Of a stretch of DNA of 38,006 bases, positions 32,701 to 38,006 are shown one piece after another (within the stretch, counting starts at the first letter, position 1; each line of letters begins with the position of its first letter). Source of the stretch: Sphingobium sp. (lineage in GTDB: Bacteria > Pseudomonadota > Alphaproteobacteria > Sphingomonadales > Sphingomonadaceae). The DNA lies in contig NZ_QFOA01000027.1 of NCBI RefSeq assembly GCF_003248505.1, positions 1 through 38,006 of the forward strand, written 5' to 3'. Both the position numbers and the translations under genes were made by a program. Under the pieces are notes generated by a model. The model was not told where the DNA came from. It was given only the letters and a program-made list of their open reading frames with translations, and ran no database searches.

Positions 32701-35700
32701 TCGCAGTGCTGTTGGAACTGATCGTCGCGCCTTGCGTCGAAACTGTCTGTTGAAGGCCACTGATCTGACCAGCCTGAGTAGACGAACTCTGCTGTAGTGT
32801 CGATACACTGCCGTTAAGGCTATTGACGTTCGTTTGAAGTGAACTGATCGAGCCATTCGCGCTCGTCATGCTCGATTGAAGACTGGTAACGCTGCCTTCT
32901 GTTGAAGTGACGCGTGTATTAAGGCTGGAATAGCTGGTGTTCAGCGTGGAGATGGCCGAGAAGGTCTGAATTGCCGACGCTTCTGCGCTATAGGCCGTCG
33001 CATTAGGACCAGCTTCCACCTTGACTTGGCGGAACGCGCCGACATTTGCGCCAGTGACATTGCTGAGAATTAGTCGAGCAACAGCCTTTGTCGCACCCGA
33101 TGGTGCCGTAGCAGTCGCCTTGTAGGCTTTGCGGTTGGTTCCATCATTGCTGAACTGAGTGCCGGGGTTGACAGGGTTCTGCGGGCCGTCGAGAACTAGC
33201 TGGTCCGCTGCGTTATAGAACAGCATGTCAACATATGCCGACCCAGACGTTGCAAAGAATGCGATGTCTGCCGAGATCGTGTAGGTAGTTCCGGCATCAA
33301 CAGGAAACTGGTCGCTTGCAAGAACCTGAGTTCCGTTCTGGCTGTTGCCTGCGTAGCGACCCCAAGTGCCGTTATTCGCGCTAACTGCCCAGTTAGAGCC
33401 ATTCCATCCTGCAAAACCGTTCTCGAAACCACCGTTTTTAAGGAGGTTCGGATTGCCCGCGAGGATGCGGGTATCAAGTGTCGCGATATTGCCCTGAGCA
33501 TTGGTCATGCTCGTTTGCAGGGTGGTGATCGACGCGCCCTGAGAGTTCACATCTGTGCGGAGTGTCGCGATGTTCGACGTTGCACTACTGAGCGCGCCGG
33601 ACATGACTGCAACCGAAGCGCCGGGTGAGCCAGACTGATAGGGAAGAGGGCTTACTTGGTTTTGCGCCGTCTTCATCAACTGCGGCTTAAGGAACCAAGC
33701 CCAGCTATCGGATTGACCGTTGTCAGTGCCCCATTTGCGAAGGTAGACTCTTACCGAGACTGCATTACCGGGGGCCTGCGCTTTAACGGCAACGCGCTTG
33801 AAGTCTGCGTATGTCTTGCCGCCACCAAAAGCACTTTGGCTGGGTGTATTAGGAGTAGGGGAAACGACAGCGCCGGTGCTATCTAGCCACTGCAAATAGA
33901 ACTGCGTCGAGCAACGATGGCTCGCATACCAAGTCGATAGTTCATACCACTGGCTTGGTTCGATTGGGACGACTTGTGTCCAGTCGCCTTGTCCCGTGGT
34001 CGTCGCGTTAGTTTGGTTGATGACGAGGGTATTGGTGCCGGGAATGACCCAATCGGCAGATGGGATATTTCGGCCTGTGACCGTTGCCCCGGCCCATGCT
34101 CCAGAATAGACCCATCCAGCAGTATCAACATCGAAGTCGGTATTTTGGAGGAGGTTGCCACCAGCAGCGGCCAGAACCTGTTTTGTGAGAGTGATGTCGG
34201 CCTGTGCAGCCGTCATCGAACTCTGCAAGTTACCGATGTTTGACTTGGCGGTAGATAGATCACCCGTCAGCGTTGTGACGCTGTTGTTTAAGTTGCTCGT
34301 AGTGCTTTGAAGGCCACTGATGTTGCCCTTTGCAGTTTCGACTTCTGCGTCTAGATCATTGAAGCTGTTCTTGAGATTGGTAACGTCGGTCTGCGTATCG
34401 GTTTTGATTTGGTCGATAGTTGCCTTCGCATTGGCGATGTCCGCTTGAAGCGTGGACGACTTAATGACATTGCCCTGAGCATCCTTGACCGCGCCAACGG
34501 CAATGTCTGCTGTCGCTTGTGCGGCGTCGGCTGCATCTTGGGCCGCATCAGCCGAACCCTGAGCCGCTTGAGCCGCAAGGGCAGCGTTTTCGGCCTGCTG
34601 GGCCAGCTCGTTGACAATGGGAGAGGCTTCGCTGTCCGAGTGGACGCCCCAACAACGCTGGAAGCCGTAACTGACCTTCTTGATCGGCGGCTTGGTTGGC
34701 TCTTCTTTCCAGTGGAGCAAGATCGGGAATGTCGATCGATCGCTGTTGAGCGCAATGGCCGTCTTCGCGGAAGCGTAGAACCTGCTGCACTGCCAGACGC
34801 CATTCTTGTCGGCGTAGAGGATACAGCCTGCCTGCTTGAACAGGCTTTGGAGAGCCTCAAGGGCTTCGACCTGGCTCGTTACATAGAGATTGGTCTGGAC
34901 CGACGAGACAGCAGCGAAACTGCCGATCTTGCCGCTAGGGACGCCAGCCGCGAGCAGCATTGCAGTTGCGATGTCGGACAGCATCGTGCCACCGGGCATC
35001 GTCACATCAGCGGTGATCTTGGGCGTCGGGGTGCCGCCAAAGCGGAACATGCCTTCCGCCAAGCAGGTCGCATATTCGCCCGGCACCAGCGGCAACGCGA
35101 TCAGGTCGGCATAGGATGCCGTATTGCCCTTGTTCTGATCCGCTTCTAGCGGAAGGCCATATTCGTAGGGCTGGATGGCCGAGACAGCGCCATAGCCATG
35201 AACCTGATAGACGAGGTTTACAGGATCGAGTTCGACCGGCTCAACGGAAAGCGGAGTGCCAAAGCATCGTGGCTTGAGGTTGCCTTTGAAGCCCAGCGGG
35301 CCTTCTGCGCCACCAATGCCTGCATATGTCTTGCTCAGCAGCTTGGAGGTTAGATCGGCTTCTGGACCGAGCAGTCGAACGGTAACTTGATTGCCGTCGC
35401 GCTCTAGGTTTGTGGTGCGGCCTTCGCCGAGTAAAGTGTAGCTGGCGAAGTCTGTGCCATTCTCGCCAAACCAAGCACGGTAGAAAGCGCCATTCCAGAC
35501 ATAGCTAGACCAGACATGATTGGTGAAGTCGTTGGAGCAGAAGAAACTAATCTCACCGCGTTCGATCTTTAGATCGCCAAGCAATCCATCGGATGACAAG
35601 TCCATGCCAAAATCGGGCATGGAAGTGATGCAGGGAAGCCAAGTCTGACCATTAGCGGTCGTGGCGTTCTTATCCGCGCTGATCGAAGTCAGTCGCAGCG

Positions 35701-35761
35701 TTGTGGGGGTGGAGCCGTTAAGCGGTGTGACTTCAAAGAGTAGATTATAGTTCTTCGCCAT
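29702..35761 (-). CDS. giant gpJ-like tail tip/fibre protein with five carbohydrate-binding-like modules
   Basis: A 2019-aa phage tail protein. Residues 1-390 look like a tail-hub domain. An Ala-rich coiled coil follows (390-530). Then five related modules start at residues 536, 772, 1042, 1293 and 1518, each opening with a form of NLLKNGGFENGLDGW and closing near FRQVKLEVG..ATAYS; these look like CBM4/9 or galactose-binding jelly rolls. They are joined by heptad linkers rich in SLQ, TLQ and STQ. Residues 1740-1770 (RWTGLEINGSPTSGGVKIRG) resemble the gpJ/DUF1983 region, and 1780-2019 are a probable receptor-binding tip. It should bind host surface sugars. Confidence 0.85.
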   Translation of the reverse strand: MAKNYNLLFEVTPLNGSTPTTLRLTSISADKNATTANGQTWLPCITSMPDFGMDLSSDGLLGDLKIERGEISFFCSNDFTNHVWSSYVWNGAFYRAWFGENGTDFASYTLLGEGRTTNLERDGNQVTVRLLGPEADLTSKLLSKTYAGIGGAEGPLGFKGNLKPRCFGTPLSVEPVELDPVNLVYQVHGYGAVSAIQPYEYGLPLEADQNKGNTASYADLIALPLVPGEYATCLAEGMFRFGGTPTPKITADVTMPGGTMLSDIATAMLLAAGVPSGKIGSFAAVSSVQTNLYVTSQVEALEALQSLFKQAGCILYADKNGVWQCSRFYASAKTAIALNSDRSTFPILLHWKEEPTKPPIKKVSYGFQRCWGVHSDSEASPIVNELAQQAENAALAAQAAQGSADAAQDAADAAQATADIAVGAVKDAQGNVIKSSTLQADIANAKATIDQIKTDTQTDVTNLKNSFNDLDAEVETAKGNISGLQSTTSNLNNSVTTLTGDLSTAKSNIGNLQSSMTAAQADITLTKQVLAAAGGNLLQNTDFDVDTAGWVYSGAWAGATVTGRNIPSADWVIPGTNTLVINQTNATTTGQGDWTQVVPIEPSQWYELSTWYASHRCSTQFYLQWLDSTGAVVSPTPNTPSQSAFGGGKTYADFKRVAVKAQAPGNAVSVRVYLRKWGTDNGQSDSWAWFLKPQLMKTAQNQVSPLPYQSGSPGASVAVMSGALSSATSNIATLRTDVNSQGASITTLQTSMTNAQGNIATLDTRILAGNPNLLKNGGFENGFAGWNGSNWAVSANNGTWGRYAGNSQNGTQVLASDQFPVDAGTTYTISADIAFFATSGSAYVDMLFYNAADQLVLDGPQNPVNPGTQFSNDGTNRKAYKATATAPSGATKAVARLILSNVTGANVGAFRQVKVEAGPNATAYSAEASAIQTFSAISTLNTSYSSLNTRVTSTEGSVTSLQSSMTSANGSISSLQTNVNSLNGSVSTLQQSSSTQAGQISGLQQTVSTQGATISSNSTAITSLEGSVSSLNTLVTASSSPNLLKNGGFENGLDGWERYGSNNESWFRNVWTWGNYAALTAPFSGNVYAYLQGSPIGVAENNVYTLSGECELRSSSGSPYCYFEIVWFNSSGGVISSPSGPLMPTNTSFTSNSSQRNTNRMTVTSPAGASTARVRLVCSASGGTVTLISWRQVKFEFGGIATPYSGEASAQQAYTAYADLNGSFASLSTTVSSQGGSINSLQSSYTSLNGTVSSLSSTVSAQGSSITSLQTTQSNQSGQIASLTNELRAGNPNLIANGSGENGLSLWEVGYGNWGWTNGSNLWGNYIYVSNAGSAGTKYYHLRHTRVPFSAGVQSTFTCGLDVYFSGAGGKSYLEVRYEDNAGNVLASANGPELAGNRGFVNDVATRVAAKCTTAAAPSGTTHVRATVVFYTPDGVSINSAAFRQAKLEVGTVATAYSMEATVNQSFSAIASTNSSLASLTSTVSTQGATINNQATAITNLQGSTSTLTTQVTAGSRNLLRNGGFEMRDMSYWTPVGTTFFVNGGTDTWGPYAGTNNNVPDGSYTYIESNRVNIERDWYTLTADVGHFITNGNGVSYLELVWWNSSGNAISTSGGPSRPQGNNFAANGSGRRALQVTAFAPEGTVTVSARVVWYKANGVSNSMHVRQVKLERGQVATPYSADATIVQAFDTLSSVNQQYASLSQTVSTQGVTVGQHSTAITTINGQVATLAGKYTVGVDAGGRWTGLEINGSPTSGGVKIRGDYLTIENPNGGARTEYRNGYWLATDGQSWMSIWGAPFGNGNRFLRWSGPYFSDLNNCQESNAKEYLRVDGSMYFGGALLAGTLRNSNSTSILAANASTSVGPFGSNGGQIVVAASWSWNSTDTASYPATAQGRSNYDAAIQNLQANGYNITGSNQGGHFGSKTDNKDGNAFALYLNRNGGQVAAEGGCAGSISIEGTRPEPVDNQPGYIRYTYLYSKSITWTDPDRSTMQRTMTATIQRNFTPSGTADQRIGINTVE

Positions 35762-35780
35762 GCTCGTATTTATTGAGCAT
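35762..35780 (-). promoter_or_regulatory. TAAATA motif within an inverted repeat at the fibre gene start
   Basis: ATGCTC-AATAAATAC-GAGCAT overlaps the ATG of the 2019-aa gene: the TAAATA motif (35767-35772) is in the loop and the right arm ends in the start codon. No Shine-Dalgarno site is visible. Confidence 0.45.
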
Positions 35781-35789
35781 GGCTAGAGC

Positions 35790-36554
35790 TTATATTTCGC
35801 GGACGTAGAGTTCCAATTTGTAGAAGTCGGAACTAACCGGACTGCCTTTTGCCGCACTCATAATGCGACCGAACACCGCTTCGCTTTGCAGATATGCGCT
35901 GGCATTGTCGGGAACGAACAACACGGCCTTTTTATTTCCCACATCTCGCAAAAAGGGAAACCAGTTAAGCCAGTAGCTGACTTCTTTGATATAGCCGATT
36001 GTGAACTTCCACGAAGTCTTGGTATCGAAAGGATCGACGGCATCATAGCCGCGATAGGAAGTTGTCTGACTTGCATCTTCGAAAGTATGTTCGGCGTTGA
36101 GGTCGATGCCGTCTTCTTCGATGCGCTTGCCAACAACAAGGCGAGCAGCTTCCACATAGCCAGCCCCGTTGCCGGTGCTGGTAATGTCGATGCGGATAAA
36201 CGTCTCGGTGCGCGGCGCACTAATAGTGAGCAGCGTAAGACTGCCTGCGCTATTACCGCCACCCGTAAATGCCGCGATGGTTCCGCTGTCATAGGTTGGG
36301 CTGGCAGTGGTATTCGCTGCCGACGACGCTGCACGAATGCGAACGGTGTCCGTGGCGCGGAGATTATGCTTCACAAGGGCAATTGTATCCCATGAGCCAG
36401 CACCAAGCTGGACGGTGATCTGCACTGATGTCAGGGTGCCTGAGCGCCAGACCATCGAGGGATGATCGAGATTGAGGTTCGTGGCCGGTGTATTGGAACC
36501 GGAAGTGGACGAGGTAACAGCGAAGTTACGAGGGGAGCAAACGACGACAGCCAT
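35790..36554 (-). CDS. phage tail accessory protein, discoidin-like
   Basis: A 254-aa protein in the tail cluster. The first 150 residues (SVQITVQLGAGSWDTIALVK and TFIRIDITSTGNGAGYVEAARL) have the alternating beta pattern of an F5/8-type C (discoidin-like) jelly roll. The C-terminal 100 residues include SWKFTIGYIKEVSYWLNWF. It is probably a tail-tip or hub component between the tape measure and the fibre. Its start overlaps the previous stop as TAATG. The N-terminal residue context MAVVVCSPRNFAV is not a signal peptide. Confidence 0.7.
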   Translation of the reverse strand: MAVVVCSPRNFAVTSSTSGSNTPATNLNLDHPSMVWRSGTLTSVQITVQLGAGSWDTIALVKHNLRATDTVRIRAASSAANTTASPTYDSGTIAAFTGGGNSAGSLTLLTISAPRTETFIRIDITSTGNGAGYVEAARLVVGKRIEEDGIDLNAEHTFEDASQTTSYRGYDAVDPFDTKTSWKFTIGYIKEVSYWLNWFPFLRDVGNKKAVLFVPDNASAYLQSEAVFGRIMSAAKGSPVSSDFYKLELYVREI

Positions 36555-36901
36555 TATCCGTGCAACCTCACTTCCGTGATGCCGTTATTCAGGGAAGAAG
36601 AGAAACTGATAACGCGACAGGTTCGAGCGTCGGTGCCGAAGTCCTTGAGGTTTGGAATATAGCGAGGCACATCGGACAAGAAATCATCCAGCGTGATAAT
36701 TCCGTCGATCTTGACGGAGAAGAGGCGCGCCTTTTTGTTCTGGTCACGAATGAGCGTTGCAAGCTGGCTAGCGGTCGTTGGATCGACGTTCGCTGGAAAC
36801 TCTTCCTCTCGTGCATTCTTGTCAGAGATAGAAGTGTCCTCTTTGATATCCCAACGATATTCCTTCTTGATGAAAGATGCTCTGTTTGCGTCAATGGTCA
36901 T
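36554..36901 (-). CDS. phage tail-cluster protein of unknown function
   Basis: A 115-aa protein between the tape measure and the tail accessory gene. It shows FSVKIDGIITLDDFLSDVPR and ends EVRLHG; mixed alpha/beta. Its position suggests a distal tail or assembly protein. TAATG coupling to the next gene supports the reading frame. The sequence before the ATG (GAGGGGATAACTAAGCAT) holds an AGGGGA ribosome site. Confidence 0.65.
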   Translation of the reverse strand: MTIDANRASFIKKEYRWDIKEDTSISDKNAREEEFPANVDPTTASQLATLIRDQNKKARLFSVKIDGIITLDDFLSDVPRYIPNLKDFGTDARTCRVISFSSSLNNGITEVRLHG

Positions 36902-36919
36902 ATGCTTAGTTATCCCCTC

Positions 36920-37908
36920 TTATTTGTATTGCAGCTTGCCGTTGACTGCGCTGTAGCTGGGCTTGCCGTTGATATAGGTCACTACGCCGCCAACACCGTT
37001 TGCCTTCAACTCCTGTAGGATTTGGGCAAGATAATCGCTTTGAACGCTCTGGTTAGCAGTGATTGCATTCGTCTGATTGTTGAGTGCAGCGGACATGTCC
37101 GTGCCATTGTTCACGCCATTAAGCGCGTTCTCCACGTTAGTGAGGAAGCCGCCGGTGGTGGACTTTAGGTCCGCAATGAGCGCCTGATACTCCTTGGAGT
37201 TGGTGCCGTAGATCGACTGTCCGTTGCCAAGGATTTTATCGACTAGCGTGCTATATGCACCCTGATCGACCTGCTTACCCGCGAGTGCATCGGCTTGATA
37301 GCTCTTGAACTTAGCCATGTCCTCGGTGAACATCGCCATAGCCGACTTTCCGCTGGCTTCACCGTTCAACTTGTCCAGAATATCGCGCAGACCGCTAGTC
37401 TGCTCTTTAATGATGTCCTGTAGCTTCAACGTGCGAAGCTGTTCTAGTTGGGCATATTCCTCGCTGGTTGCGCCAGCTTCACCAAATATCTTGGTGAGGT
37501 TCTTAAACTCCAGACCAAGAGCATCCAAGGCAGCGCCAACCGGATCAATGCGGCTCTTCAGGTCTTTGAAGACATTTTCGAATGTCAGAGCCTTTTGAAG
37601 CTGTGCCTCAATGTCGGTGCCGGCTTTCAACAGTGCGTTGGTTGATGCCTTTACGCCAGTAATTGCGCCATCGCTGATAGCGTCCGAGATAGCTGCGCGA
37701 AGTGCTGCTTCTGCGCCATCCTTGCCGAAGTCCTGAACATCGCCGCCCTTGAGTTTACCGGTCTTGCCGGAACCGCTGACACGCCACTTGCCCTTATACT
37801 GGCCCAGCGAAACGGTGTATTTGCCGACATCAGCACCAAGTTGCGAGGCGATATTGTCCAGCGTGGACATGATGCTGCTACCAGCAGCGGATGCGTTGTC
37901 CTTGTAAG
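36920..37908 (-). pseudogene. tape-measure protein, C-terminal part, cut by an insertion sequence
   Basis: About 330 residues of helical, Gly/Ala/Leu-rich sequence (TLDNIASQLGADVGKYTVS, LRAAISDAISDGAITGVKAS, then QADALAGKQVDQGAYSTLVD) placed directly before tail genes: the usual C-terminal end of a phage tape measure. Tape measures are normally much longer. Upstream the sequence runs into IS21-like terminal repeats at about 37909. The frame stays open through the IS end to the window edge, so a fusion protein could be made, or translation may start at the ATG at 37870. The rest of the gene is outside the window or lost. Confidence 0.65.
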
Positions 37909-38006
37909 TGTTGATTGCCGCTGAGAAGTGACCCGGGGAGGCCAGTAATTTCCACTGAGAAGTGACCCATGTTTGAACACGTCCCTTAGCTTTGAGCGGG
38001 GGACCA
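37909..38006. mobile_element. end of a probable IS21-family insertion sequence (partial)
   Basis: TGTTGATTGCCG at 37909 is followed by two copies of CTGAGAAGTGACCC (37921-37934 and 37955-37968), 34 bp apart, then GAACACGTCCCTTAGC and TTTGAGCGGGGGACCA. Terminal repeats of this GGGTCACTTCTCAG type are characteristic of IS21-family ends. The transposase genes (istA/istB) would lie beyond the window. The exact boundary is inferred. Confidence 0.55.

Noticed and set aside
1..38006. CRISPR arrays
   Set aside because: No regularly spaced direct repeats of 24-40 bp with unique spacers were seen; the only short-period array is the iterons.

Overview
The first ~20.7 kb (269-20701) is high-GC bacterial chromosome. 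Gene content and style suggest an alphaproteobacterium of the sphingomonad type: a TlpA-like lipoprotein, argH, an LptM-like lipoprotein and lysA, DedA, gshB, RsmI/YraN, TonB-dependent receptors, many 1-8 bp gene overlaps, and a GTTC-N7-GTTC SOS box. This rests on recognising protein families, not on a database search.

Host layout. (1) 269-5177: thioredoxin-fold lipoprotein, argH - lptM-like - lysA - siroheme-synthase-type precorrin-2 dehydrogenase, then a receiver-domain response regulator on the other strand. (2) 5249-10208: a TetR regulator divergent from a tripartite drug-efflux operon (outer-membrane factor, EmrA-like adaptor, EmrB-like MFS pump). Two near-identical operator sites lie between them. 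The adaptor gene carries an in-frame amber codon. (3) 10212-11576: mobA and fdhD, divergent, for molybdenum cofactor and formate dehydrogenase maturation. (4) 11653-16532: a cobalamin riboswitch followed by btuB and by btuF/btuC/btuD, a full vitamin B12 uptake set. (5) 16529-20701: LppC/LpoA-like lipoprotein, rsmI, yraN, gshB and a DedA membrane protein with an unusual 20-residue insert. (6) 20682-21755: a two-gene operon (zinc ribbon, DUF6771-like) behind a LexA-type box, and a small secreted protein.

From about 21.8 kb the base composition drops and gene style changes to that of a phage or phage-plasmid: short unknown genes with strong Shine-Dalgarno sites, TAATG/ATGA couplings, and large tail genes on the minus strand. 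The left part (22.0-28.2 kb) looks like a replication and early module. It holds a possible primase-like protein, an M15 peptidase endolysin, a 22-bp-period iteron array next to AT-rich DNA, a leader with a strong terminator whose loop is complementary to the upstream hairpin, and a 528-aa protein with the GR, A, B and C motifs of T7-type single-subunit polymerases. The right part (28.3-37.9 kb) is a tail and lysis module: two small membrane or coiled-coil proteins, a 2019-aa gpJ-like tail fibre with five carbohydrate-binding-like modules, two tail accessory proteins and the C-terminal part of a tape-measure protein. The tape measure is cut at about 37.9 kb by what looks like an IS21-family end that runs off the window.

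The most unusual content is the combination of a very small T7-like polymerase, an iteron origin, an attenuator-like leader and a recurring TAAATA motif in front of the element's transcription units. No integrase, capsid, portal or terminase gene lies in this window, so whether the element is an integrated prophage or a phage-plasmid joined to the chromosome cannot be decided here.
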